Shown: positions 49,331 to 59,940 of the stretch, piece after piece
How the letters are laid out: every line of letters begins with the position of its first letter
How positions within the stretch are numbered: the stretch's first letter is position 1
Assembly (NCBI GenBank): GCA_021442155.1
Contig: CM038215.1
Coordinates: 273,957,014-274,021,013, forward strand
From: Cymbidium sinense
Lineage: Eukaryota; Streptophyta; Magnoliopsida; Asparagales; Orchidaceae
Direction of reading: 5' to 3'
Length of the DNA: 64,000 bases
Made by a program: the position numbers and the translations under genes
Notes under the pieces: generated by a model
What the model was told of the DNA's origin: nothing
The model's input: the letters and a program-made list of their open reading frames with translations, nothing else
The model's database searches: none

Positions 49331-50548
49331 GGGAGGTTGACATTGCCAAGAAAGATAAGGAGTTAGATTGGAGGCAATCATTCAGGGATTACTTAAATAA
49401 AGGAAAACTACCTCAAGAGAAGTCCCAAGCCCATCAGAGGAAGCAGAGAGCACTTTCTTATGCTCTCGGTGGTCTTTTGATCATATGTGGTTACATTGTT
49501 TAGACAAGAACAAAGCCCATAAAATTGTAACCGAGGTACACTCAGAATTATGTGGAGCTAGCCAATTTAGTCTGAAGATGAAAGCCAAGATCAAGATACT
49601 AGGATACTACTGGTCATCGATGATCAAAGATTGCATAGATACAACTAGGCGATGCCACCAATGTCAAATATACAGTGTGGTCCTACACCAACCACCCAAT
49701 ATTCTACATCCTACAGTGGCCTCATGGCCATTCTAATTTTGGGGTACTGACATAGTGGGTCCAATTGATCCTCATTCTTCCAAGGGTCACTGGTTCATCT
49801 TAGCTATCGCTATTTTTTCCAAATGGGCGGGATTACTGAGAAGTCACAACGATGTGCTCCAATTATTTAGGAACCATATCTTATATAGGTCCAGCATAGC
49901 TCGATGAAATATATCTGATAATGGTACTGCATTCAAAAGCACTAAGATCAACAACTTTTCCCAAAGACACAATATATATTAGAGATATTCTATCATCAAC
50001 TACGTGAGAGCAAACATCTTAGTAGAAGCCTTCAACTAAACTCTCATCCAAATATTAAAAAAGACACTCGACAATAACAAGCAACAATGACATGAGCAAT
50101 TAGTTGAAGCCTAGTGGGCATACTGCACCACATATAAAACTCCAATTCAGTGTACTCTTTTCTCCTTAGTGAATGGGTCCAAAGTTGTTCTATCATTAGA
50201 AGTACAACTCCCATCACTAAGGATAGCTGTGGGTAGCAAGATCATAATAAAGCAGAACACCAAGTTCTGGTTAGAAGAGCTCAAAGGGTTGGAAGAGAGA
50301 TGCCTATAGGCATGCATAAACTAGAAGTTATACAAAGCTAAAATGATTCAAGCTCACAATAGTTGGTTCAACTTAGAGCTTTTCAAGTAGGAGAGCTTAT
50401 TTTAGTTATAAGGACACAGATTGTTGTCCATCATAAGATGGGAGGAAAGTTTGAACCCACTTGGGAAGAACTTTTTATCATAGAGAAGGCCTACCAAGGA
50501 GGATCTTATCAGCTTATTAATCATAAAGGAGAGGCCCAATGCTTCTAA
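49331..50548 (+). pseudogene. Y (right) integrase, decayed
   Basis: The best part is 49485-49736: WLHCLDKNKAHKIVTEVHSE, LCGASQFSLKMKAKIK, LGYYWSSMIKDCID, TTRRCHQCQ, LHQPPNILHPTVASWPF. The second zinc-binding His is Ser (GASQ), the same change as in the left copy and different from X (RAHQ). The core follows with GTDIVGPIDPHSSKGHWFIL, IFSKWAG, SDNGTAFKSTK, and the C-terminal region at 50363-50548 (FQVGELILVIRTQIVVHHKM, GGKFEPTWEELFIIEKAY). Stops occur throughout the core. Confidence 0.85.
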
Positions 50549-53200
50549 TCAAAGGGCTCTACTTATAGAAATATTATAAATCATGTTTAAAAATAATTAT
50601 CATCAATAAAAATTTCATTTTGAATTCAATCTCTTCCATGTTAAAAGTATTATTGTTTGTGAATTTGCCATGATGTTTTTAAGGTAGGTGTAAGGAACCC
50701 AAGAGGCATCCTATCCTTCATCAACACAATATAAACACAAAATATACACAAACATATAAAATAAACACATATCTTTTATCTCAGGCTACTCTGAGTTGAG
50801 ATAACACCCCCAATGACACTCGCTCAATAGCTGCTCTAGGTTAAGTTGACGATACCCTGCTAGTGTGTCACCCAAGTGGTCTTTTTACTTTAGAGGATGT
50901 AAGTCTACTACGCTTTACTTCCTTACTTGGCCACTGAACACCGATGAGTGCCTTGTTAGTTTGGTAGGCCTTACTACATGGCCTGTAAGCTACCTCATGT
51001 TGGCTTCGTTTAAGAGGATATGAGTCTGCTGTGCTTTCTTCTCAGATTAGTTTTTGTTCACTGATTGGGTCGAGAATATTTGAGGTTAAGGATAAGTTCC
51101 CTAGTGACTTCTTCCCTCTTTACTGCTTCATGTTTGGATCCAGTCCTTCCTTAGGGCTCTCTGCTTAGTAGTAACTCTAAGTCAGATAACATTTGTCCTG
51201 TTGATGACAAACTATCTCGATGATCAGTTCCACTTGGAAAGTTGTAAGCCTACATGCTTTCTTTTTAGATTAATCATTGGATATCGACAGGCACCTTAGG
51301 TTGGTTGGTTTTCATGATGCTGATGGATACATCACTCATGCTGATGAATACACCTTAGGTTGGTTGTTCTCGCACCTTTGATACGCCACTCATGGTAGAT
51401 GTATGTTTGTTATGCTTTCTCATTGAGTTGGCCACCATACACCTATAGGATTTCTTTTCCATAGCTCAAGATATAACACCTAGCAGCACCTCCCCTGTGG
51501 GCACTATATTTAGATCACATCCTTTGCGACCCCATTTAAACACTACCCGAGTTACTATCAAATTGGATAGTTCCCCTTTCTTAGTAACCACCCCTATGAT
51601 TGGAGAATTTATCTTTTGGATGTGCAGATTCTCCTTTGGTCCAGTAAATTTGAGATATTTCAAGGCCGACATAGCCCCTTCCTAGTGTGGTTCCTTGCAC
51701 ACAAACAGGGTCCATGCAAACATATAAACAAAATATATATTCACTTATGGATTTGGAGGACATCCCTAGTAGTACCTTTTCCCAAGTAGACATCCTATGT
51801 TTAAGACAGTGTCAACAAAACTCCCTATAAGAATCACTTAACTACTCTTGAGTTGATATAAGTCCCAGCAACATTCAGTCAATAGTCACCCCTAATTCGG
51901 GTTCAATTTGTTGTACTACCAATAATTCACCCCAGCAGTTATTCCCTGCTTTAGAAGATGTAAGTCTACTATGCCTTTTTCCTAGCACAGTCATTGCACA
52001 CCGAAAGGCAACCCTTTAAGTTGGCTAGCTCTTCCCCACAGCTAGTAGACTATCCATTTGGATTTGTAAATTTGAGATAGGATAAGTCCAATATAGCCCC
52101 TTCTTAGTGGGTCCATCACACACCGACATGTCCATAAATTAAATCTATTAAATTTGATCGAGCTCACATCCCCAGTGGATATGCCCTCAATTCAAATTCA
52201 AACTAAACCAAACAAACCATATAAAATCACATGAAATTAAGATAAATTTAATCCTGACTACTTTTGAGTTGACATAAGTCCCCAACAACATTCACTCAGT
52301 AATCGCCTTAGGTCAGGTTTGATTTATTGCGCATCCAATAGGTTACCCCAGTGGTTGCTCCTCGCTTCAGAATATGTAAGTCTGTTATGCTTTCTTTCTA
52401 GCACATCCATTGCACACTGAATGGAAACCCCTTAGATTGGGTAGCTCTACCCCATAGTCAGTAGAGTATCCCTTTAGATTTATAAACCTGAGGTAAGTTA
52501 AGGCTGATATTGCCCCTTCTTAGTGGGTCCATCATACACCAATAGGGTCCATACATTAACTCAGATTAAATTAAACCCAATCTAATTTTTCTAGTGGAGT
52601 TAAATCACACTCTTCTACCCAGTGGAGGCCCAAATGATATATAAACAAGTTGAGCAAACAAATCAAATTCAAAATTAGCCTCCCTAGTGGAGCCAAATTA
52701 AACTAACTCTTCTAATAGAGTCTAAATCAAAGAAATCCAACCAAACTCTTATTCCCTGTGGATACATCCCCAAATAAATCTATGAAATTAAACTCAAATC
52801 CCAATCCCCAGCGGATAGCCCGAACCTGCTTCCCTAGTGAAAGGTTCATATACCCATTGCCCAATGGACTCAAGCCCATATCTCCAACAGATATGCCTCC
52901 ACATAAATTAAAATAACACAAATTAAAGTTGATTTGATCTTAATCCTCGATGGATTATAGATTCTTATCTCCAATATATCTTCTTTCCACAAATCTTATA
53001 ATCAAATCAAACTCAAACCTTATCCCTAACAGATTTTCTTCTTCTATGCCCTCAACATAGGCCCATCACATGTCAGGTACAATGCATGTGTGATCTCCTA
53101 GTGGATCTCCCTCCATGTCTTTAACATGGAATTCTCATCGAATATTTTTTCTTCTCTTATGCACACCTTTAATACTTCAACCAAAATCCTAACAATGTAT
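50549..53200 (+). repeat. Y (right) 3' noncoding region with ~417-bp tandem units
   Basis: No coding (the small frames at 51466-51793 and 52727-52921 are chance). Diverged tandem units are seen; adjacent anchors GAAAGGCAACCCTTTAAG (about 52003) and GAATGGAAACCCCTTAG (about 52420) are 417 bases apart, matching the unit of the left copy. From about 52590 to 53110 come repeated CCCYAGTGGA-type words, including ATCCCCAGCGGAT at 52804-52816, which is complementary over 12 of 13 bases to the PBS core of X. A CCATGTC/AACATGG inverted repeat lies near 53113. Confidence 0.7.
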
Positions 53201-54645
53201 TCATTCAAATTACATCATCTTAATATTATAATCAACATTTTATGATTTGTGATGGTGCAAGCTTAAACAAACTATACAATATCATGCAAAACATATTATA
53301 GTGCGAATTAACACACTATATTATATTATAATATATGATGTTATATTATAATTTTCTATAATATAATATATTGTCTAACATTACGCCTCATTAGACTCAC
53401 TTAAAAGGAACAAATAACATAATTTTTTCAAAATATGAATAATGTTCATTTTGGATGTAAAATAATTATTTTTTATTAGAAATGGTACAAAATAGCATAA
53501 TTTTTATGTTGCTTCTTTGTTGTGTGCCACGAATTTGGCCAAAGTCTTCCATCTCAGCCTTCAAATTAACATTTTTATGAGTTTTGACCCAATGTATTAT
53601 AACAAAAAGTAAAACATGCTAAAACGTACAATAACATTTAATAACACACCACCACATTCATATATATGTGAAGTTATATTGTTATGTACATTATATTTTA
53701 TTATACTTTCATATAATATATTATCTTACATTACACCTTAAAATGAATCACTTTAAGAAAAAAAAATTATAAAATTTGGTTGAAAAATGAACATTATTTT
53801 GGATGCAAAATTCCATTCTTTTGATTAAATGACACACCATAGCACACCCCCAATGATGTTCCCTAAAGCTTACCTCAAATTTGGTCATATCCCATCATTT
53901 GAGCCTATAAATCAGTATTTTTATGTTACAAACTCTACTATATCATACTATAACAAACTAAAATATGCTAAACAATAAGTAGTAATACACAATGTATGTT
54001 ATAATCCATGATGCTACACTATGTTATGACATCCTATATTATAATACACTATAACATATTATATTATATTATATTTCATATCACATCACAAGGGATTGCT
54101 TAAGATAAAAAATTATAAAATTAGTCTAAATAATAAAAAACTATATATTTTAGTCATATCACTTACATATTTTAAATTGCAATAATATATTATGATCCAT
54201 GCTCTACCTATTATGAATTTGGCCAAATTTCACCATTTTAAAGTCTAAATCAACATTTTTATAAATAATCATAGTGTATGCTTGACTGCATGATTGTAAA
54301 ATACTAAAAGAATTTTAAATGCGCAGAATAATATATTATGATATATGATGATATACTATGCTACAACATATAATATTTATATTAAACATAAAATCTTACT
54401 TTTTAGACTACTAGTGGCATAGCACAACTTTGGTACTACAACCTAATTTCCACTTCAAATTTAACAAATTTCATCATCTAATTTATTAAATTAATATTTT
54501 TATGATTTATATTAATATAGACTATAGGGTACAATACCATAATATACTAAAACATTTCAAAACATCTTATGACATCCAAAAACATATCATTACATGCTCA
54601 AATATATGATGCTACATTATACTATAATATATGATATTATAATAT
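53180..54645. repeat. AT-rich degenerate tandem repeat (right copy, inverted)
   Basis: Reverse complement of the 5881-7320 segment: ATTTGGCCAAA-type palindromes recur at about 53532, 53865, 54213 and 54468, each followed by AACATTTTTATRA words. The inner edge (CACCATCACAAATC on the complementary strand) matches the left copy closely. No gene is visible. Confidence 0.7.
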
Positions 54646-55024
54646 GATTTAGGGTTAAGGTTTAGGGTATTCAAATCTCTAATAGTCAAGGGAAAGTCTC
54701 TTGAAGACATTTTCTTTAGCTACCATAACTTTGTTAGGATTAGGTCATTCTTTAGATCTACTCCTAATGACATCTTTATTCAATATTTAGGGTTTAGGGT
54801 TGAGGGTTAGTTTAGGGATTAGGGTTTATGGTTTAGGGTTTGGGTTTAGGGTTTAGGGTTTAGAGTTGTAGGTTATAGGGTTTAGGATTTATGGTTTTAG
54901 GGTTTAGGATTTAGGGTTTAGGGTTTAGAGTTTTAGAGTTTAGGGTTTAGGGTTTAAGGTTTATGGTTTAGGTTTAGGGTTTAAGTTTTAATTTAGGGTT
55001 TAGGGTTTAGGGTTTAATGTTTAT
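54645..55024 (-). repeat. Telomere-like block, TTTAGGG orientation, inner edge of right array
   Basis: Detached GGGTTAAGGTTTAGGG relic, then a unique stretch of about 120 bases (TCTCTAATAGTCAAGGGAAA onward, ending CATCTTTATTCAA) that is the mirror of 5880-5990, then TTTAGGG heptamers with variants up to GR-RBP copy B1. Confidence 0.85.
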
Positions 55025-55502
55025 CTTTTTTAACCTACAAACTTAGATTCAACATTTCTTCCTTTCGATTTCATCAACCAAGTAGTACCCCATGTTTTTT
55101 AAGACACATGCGACAACATAGATAAAAAATGAGCACCCATAGAGAAAATCAAAATCCTTAGATAAGTAAAACCATCTCTACTATAAAGACACAGTTCCAT
55201 AAGTAGTAGATCGGATCAGCCGTTCTTTAATTTCTCTAGCTCCCATCAGAACCACACTCATGTCTCAAGTAGTAAGATCCACCATCATATCCCCAATCTC
55301 TCCCTCTGCCACCACCATGGTTGTAACCTCCATCACCTCTCCCAACTCCATAACGACCACTACTTTGACCACCACCTCTATATCCACCAACACCTTTAGA
55401 TCCCCCACCACCACTACGATAAACCATTGCCTCTGCCTTCGCCTCCACCACTAGATTTAGGCCTAGGACTGTGATGTTCGCCATCAAGGTTGCCCATTCT
55501 TA
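55025..55502 (-). pseudogene. GR-RBP 3' fragment, copy B1
   Basis: Minus-strand copy of the fragment, from CCTAAGAATGGGCA to the 3' UTR end. The glycine-rich frame is unusually long and open here (55236-55487, with GGGGSKGVGGYRGGGQSSGR and YGVGRGDGGYNHGGGRGR), ending YLRHECGSDGS instead of SDGNWRN because of late mutations. The RRM stub has lost two bases, which puts an ATG in frame with the Gly-rich part; this is chance repair of the frame, not evidence of expression. TAG at the former Glu codon is retained. Confidence 0.85.
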
Positions 55503-56730
55503 GGTTTAAGGTTTATGGTTAGTTTAGGGTTTAGGTGGGGGTGGGTTTAGGTTTAGGGTTTAAAGTTGTCAATTTTAGTTTTAGTTTGGGGTTTAGATTT
55601 TAGGGTTTAAGGTTTGGGATTGGGTGGGTTAGGTTGTTTATGGTTTAGTGTTTAGGGTTTAGGTTTTAGTGTTTAGGGTTTTAGAGTTTAGGGTTTAGGG
55701 TTGTAGGTTTAGGGTTGTAGGTTTAGGATTTAGGTTTGGTTTTTGGGTTTGGTCATGGTTTAGGATTTTTTTTGGTTTTCTTAAATTAAGTAAAACCCAG
55801 ATGTTTAGTTTTATTTATTTTATTTAGTTTATTTTATTCATTTAGTTTATTTTATATTAAATTCTTTAGGTTTATTTTTATATTTATTTAGTTTAGCTTT
55901 AATTTAGTTTTAATCATTTTAGTTTAGGTTTTTATCTTAGTTTATTTTTTAGGTTTATGTTTATTTTAGTTAACTTTTTTATTTTATTTTATTTTTTCTA
56001 GGTTTAATTTTTTATTTTAAGTTTAAGTTTAGGTTTTATTATTTTTTTTTATGTTTAGGTTTTAGGTTTTATTTTATGTTTATTTTATATTTTATTTTTT
56101 TGTTTAGGTTTAATTTTTTTTAGTATATTTTATTTTATTTTGTTTAGGTTTAGGTTTAGATTTAGTTTATTTTAGGTTTAGGTTTAGTATTTATTTATTT
56201 TTGTTTAGTTTTATTTTAGTTTGTTTATTTTATTTTTATTTTAGGTTTAAATTTTTTTTAGGTTAGGGTTTAGGTTTTATTTTTTATTTATTTTTCTATT
56301 TTATTTTTATTTTTATTTTTTTGGTTTAAATTTTTATTTAGTTGTTATTTTATTTTATTTTAGGTTTATTTTATTTTTATTTTTGGTTTAGTTTTGATTT
56401 TATTTAGGTTTTTTATTTCTTAGTTTAGTTTAAGTTTTTATTTATTTTATTTTAGTTGAGTTTTTATTTTTTATTTTATTTTCTTTTTAGGTTTAGGTTT
56501 TAGTTTATGTTTTATTTTATTTTATTTTATTATTTTATTTTGTTTAGGTTTTATTTATTTATTTATTTTTTTTAGATTTTATTTAGTTTTGATTTAGGAT
56601 TTTAGCTTTTTTGGGTTTAGGGTTAAGGGTTTAGGGTTTAGGATTTAGGGTTTAAGGTTTGGGGTTTATGGTTTAGGGTTTAGGTTTTTGGTTTAGGGTT
56701 TAAGTTTTAGTTTAGGGTGGTTTAAGGTTT
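55503..56730 (-). repeat. Telomere-like DNA between GR-RBP copies B1 and B2
   Basis: TTTAGGG heptamers at 55503-55770, a divider (TTAAATTAAGTAAAACCCAG, about 55780-55799), T-rich degenerate TTTATTTTAGG DNA at 55800-56600, then TTTAGGG again to 56730. This is the mirror organisation of the left array. Confidence 0.85.
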
Positions 56731-57216
56731 TTTTTAATAGAGAATAAATTCAGATTCAACATTTCTTCTTTTCGATTTCATGAACCAGTAGCATCCCAAG
56801 TATTCTAAGACACAAGCAATGACATAGATAAAAAATGAGCACCCATAGAGCAAATGAAAAATCCTAAATAAGTAGAACTATCTCTACTGTAAAGACATAG
56901 TTCCATAAGAAGCATATCGGATCTATTATTCTTTAGTTTCTCCAGTTTCTATAAGAACCACCCTCGCCTCTCGAGTAGCAAGATCTACCGTCATATACCT
57001 GATCTCTCCCTCCGCCAACACCACAGCTGTTACCTCCATCACTCCTCTTGCCTCCAAAACCACCGCTGCTCCGATCACCACCTCCATATCCACCAGCACC
57101 TCTAGATCCCCCACCACCACTACGATAACCGCAGCCTCCACCTTCACCTCCACCACATATCTAGATTGAGCCTAGTTGACAGTGAGTTCCTGTCGTCAAG
57201 ATTCTATCCATTCTTA
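56731..57216 (-). pseudogene. GR-RBP 3' fragment, copy B2
   Basis: The same unit: RRM end (NG, then DRILTTGTHCQ-like damaged reading), TAG at the Glu codon, AQSRYVVEVKVEAA in the shifted reading. The glycine tail in the true frame includes GGGGDLEVLVDMEVV-like frames as shadows. The 3' UTR carries CATAGTTCCATAAG and AACATTTCTTCTTTTCG words (+ strand), and an A8 run sits at its 3' junction (TTTTTTTT at 56729-56736 on the + strand). Confidence 0.8.
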
Positions 57217-57263
57217 GGGTTTAATGTTAGTTTAGGGTTTAGGATTTAGAGTTTAAGTTTATT
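57217..57263 (-). repeat. Short telomere-like spacer between B2 and B3
   Basis: About 45 bases of TTTAGGGTTTAGGATTTAGA-type sequence. A similar 31-base spacer (TTAGGGTTAGTTTAGGG) separates B3 and B4 at 57750-57780. B2, B3 and B4 therefore form a near-tandem of about 0.5 kb units. Confidence 0.8.
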
Positions 57264-57749
57264 TTTAATAGATGACAAATTCAGATTCAACATTTCTTCT
57301 TTTTGATTTCATTAACCAAGTAGCACCCCAAGTTCTCTAAGACACAATCGATGACATTAATAAAAAATGAGCACCCATAGAGCAAATCAAAAACCCTAGA
57401 TAAGTAGAGCAATTTCTACTATAAAGACATAGTTCCATAGGTAGCAGATCAGATAAGCCATTTTTCAGTTTATCTAGATCCCATCAGAACCACCCTCACC
57501 TCTCGAGTAGCAAGATCTGCCATCATATTCTTGATCTCTCCCTCCGCCACCACCATGGCTATAACCTCCATCCGTCCTCCCGCCTCCATAACAACCACTG
57601 CTCTGACCACCACCTCCATATTCGCCAGCACCTCCAAATCTCCCACCACCACTGTGATAACTACCGCCTCCGCCTTCGCCTCCACTACCAAATCTAGACT
57701 AAGCCTAATTGACAGTTATGTTCTTATCGTCAAGTTCTGTCCATTCTTA
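57264..57749 (-). pseudogene. GR-RBP 3' fragment, copy B3
   Basis: Minus-strand fragment. The RRM end is recognisable (NGQN, then a one-base deletion, KNITVN, TAG, A-stop-SRFGSGGEGGGGSYHSGG). The Gly-rich tail reads GGGRFGGAGEYGGGGQSS, close to A1. It ends GSYYSRG-like and GGSDGI. The out-of-frame frames on both strands (57470-57691, 57531-57842) are shadows of the Gly codons. Shared TAG and same endpoints as other copies. Confidence 0.85.
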
Positions 57750-57780
57750 TGGTTTAGGGTTAGTTTAGGGTTTAAATTTT

Positions 57781-58241
57781 TTTTTAATAGAGGACAAATT
57801 CAGATTCAACATTTCTTCTTTTGGATTTCATCAACCAAGTAGTACCCCAAGTTTTCTCACACACAAGTAACGACATAATAAAAATGAGCAACCATAGAGC
57901 AAATTAAAAACCCTGGATAAGTAGAACCATCTTTATTATAAAGATACAGTTCCATAAGTAGCTAATCAGATCGGTCGGTCTTCAGTATCTCTAGTTTCTA
58001 TCAAAACCACCTCGCCTCTCGGGTAGTAGGATCCCCCATCATATCCCTGATCTCTCCCTCCGCCACCACCATGGTTGTAACCTCCGTCACTCCTCCCGCC
58101 TCCATAACCACCACTACTCTGACCACCACCTCGATATCCACCAGCACCACCACTATGATAACCGCTCCGCTTCTCTCTCTTACATATCTAGACCAAACCT
58201 ACTTTCTGATGTTTCTACCATTAAGGTTCTGCCCAATCTTA
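57781..58241 (-). pseudogene. GR-RBP 3' fragment, copy B4
   Basis: Slightly shortened copy with a deletion of about 30 bases in the glycine tail. TAG at the Glu codon is retained (AGA-AAG-TAG-GTT in the minus-strand reading). The 3' UTR and A9 run (+ strand T-run at 57776-57786) are present. Non-functional. Confidence 0.8.
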
Positions 58242-59466
58242 CGGTTTAGGGTTTGGGGTTTAGGGTTTAGGATTGTAGGGTTTAGGGTTTACGGCTTAGG
58301 GTTTATGGTTTAGTGTTTAGTTATGGTTTAGTGTTTAGGGTCTAAGGTTTAGGGTTTTAGGGTTTAGGGTTTAGGGTTTAGGGTTTAGGGTTTATTATTA
58401 GGTTAGGCTTTGGGGGTTTAAGGTTTGTGGGTTTAGGGTTAAGGGTTTAGGATTTGGTTTATGAATTTTTCTTAAATAAGTAAAACCGAGGTTTAGGTTT
58501 ATTTAATTTATTTTTATTTATTTGAGTTTATTTTATTTTATTTAGTTTTATTTTTACTTTATTTAGTTTAGTTTATTTATTTTAGGTTTATTTATTTTAG
58601 TTTCTTTGGTTTAGGTTTATTTTTAGTTGAGTTTTATTTTTATTTTATTTTCATGTATGGTTTTATTCTTATTTTTTTAGGTTTAGCTTAGGTTTTATTT
58701 TATTTTTTTTGGGTTTAGGTTTTAGGTCTTTATTTTAGGTTTATTTCTAGGTTTTATTTTTAGTTTAGTTTAGGTTTATTTTAGTTTATTTTATTTTATT
58801 TAGTTTAGTTTAGTTTATTTTATTTTAGGTTTAGGTTTAGGATTTATTTATTTTAGTTTAGGTTTAGGTTTCTTCTATTTTATTTATTTTATTTTTATTT
58901 TAAGTTTAGGTTTTTTTTTAGATGAGGGTTTAGGTTTTTTTTTTAGATTAGGGTTTAAAATTTATTATTTATTTATTTTATGGTTTTATATTTAGGTTTA
59001 TTTTTTAGGTTTTGGTTTTTATTTAATTTTTATTTAGTTTATATTTTATTTTAATTTTAGGTTTAGTTTTTATTTTATTCAGGTTTTTTTATTTTTTTAG
59101 TTTAGTTTAGTTTAGGGTTTTATTTATTTTAGTTTAGTTTTTATTTTTTTATTATATTTTCTTTTTAGTTTTAGGTTTAGGTTTAGGTTTAGGTTTAAGT
59201 TTTATTTTTTCTTTTTATTTTATTTTATTATTATATTTTACTTTAGTTTATATTTTTATTTTTTATTTTTATGTTTTATTTAGTTTAGGTTGAAGTTTAT
59301 GACTTTTTAAGGTTTAGGGTTTAGGCTTTTGGGTTAGTTTAGGGTTTAGGCTTTAGGGTTTAGGGATTGGGGTTAGGGTTTAGGGTTTAAGGTTTAAGGT
59401 TTAAGGTTTATGGTTTAGGTTTAGGGTTTAAGTTTTAGTTTAAGGTTTATGATTTAAGGTTTTAAT
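58242..59466 (-). repeat. Telomere-like DNA between B4 and B5
   Basis: TTTAGGG heptamers 58242-58460, a divider (CTTAAATAAGTAAAACCGAG, 58470-58489), degenerate T-rich TTTATTTTAGG 58490-59300, then TTTAGGG to 59466. No gene. Confidence 0.85.
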
Positions 59467-59940
59467 TCTTTTTAACAGAGAGAAAATTCAGATTCAACAT
59501 TTCTTCTTATCGATTTCATGAACCAAGTAGCACCCCAAGTTTTCAAAGACACAAGAGATGACACAGATAAAAAATGAGCACCCATAGAGCAAATTAAAAT
59601 CCCTATATTAGTAGAACCATCTCTACTATAAAGACACTATTCCATAAGCTTCAAATTGAATCAATCGTTCTTTATGTTCTCCATTTCCCATCAGAACACC
59701 CCTACCTCTCGAGTACCAGGATCTACCAACATATCCCTGATCTCTAGCTCTGCCAACACCATGGTTATAACCTTCGTCGCTCCTCTCGCCTCCATAACCA
59801 CCAGTACTCTGACCACCAACTCTAGATTCCCCTCCACCACTACAATAACCACCGCCTCTACCTTCGCCTCTACTACTAGATCTAGACTGAGCCTAGTTGA
59901 CGGTGATGTTCCTGCCATCAAGGTTCTGCCCATTCTTATG
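59467..59940 (-). pseudogene. GR-RBP 3' fragment, copy B5
   Basis: The clearest RRM stub: the minus strand reads NGQNLDGRNITVN, TAG, AQSRSSSRGEGRGGGYC in one frame, showing directly that the fragment starts inside the RRM end of a GR-RBP. The glycine-rich tail is degraded and the C-terminus is damaged. The 3' UTR ends with AAAAAG at the telomere-like junction. Frames 59656-59946 (+) and 59691-59933 (-) are shadows. Confidence 0.9.

Larger units (their letters stand above)
47020..53200 (+). mobile_element. Element Y, right copy (inverted relative to the left copy)
   Basis: Same element as 7320-14303 but on the + strand: a stub of protease codons at 47020-47040, a deletion of most of the protease, linker, RT with YVDD, RNase H, aRH, integrase and a repeated 3' noncoding region. 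Both copies are bounded by the X-family LTR end on one side and the AT-rich satellite on the other. Decay is independent in detail (the left lost the RT palm, the right lost the protease), so they diverged after duplication. Confidence 0.9.

Noticed and set aside
5881..54790. Assembly artefact (hairpin chimera) as an explanation for the mirror arms
   Set aside because: The arms differ by many substitutions, large private deletions (RT palm on the left, protease on the right) and different 3' details, which a read chimera would not produce. Long-read confirmation would still be decisive.
55236..55487. Functional small glycine-rich protein gene (83 codons, Gly-rich frame open)
   Set aside because: Same truncated fragment as seven dead copies; it lacks the RRM, its ATG arises from a two-base deletion in the stub, and the C-terminal NWRN is lost.
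57470..57691. Open frame rich in Val/Glu/Ala, one of several such frames over the GR-RBP fragments
   Set aside because: Out-of-frame reading of GGN-rich repeats; the homologous frame is the interrupted Gly-rich one that ends SDGNWRN.
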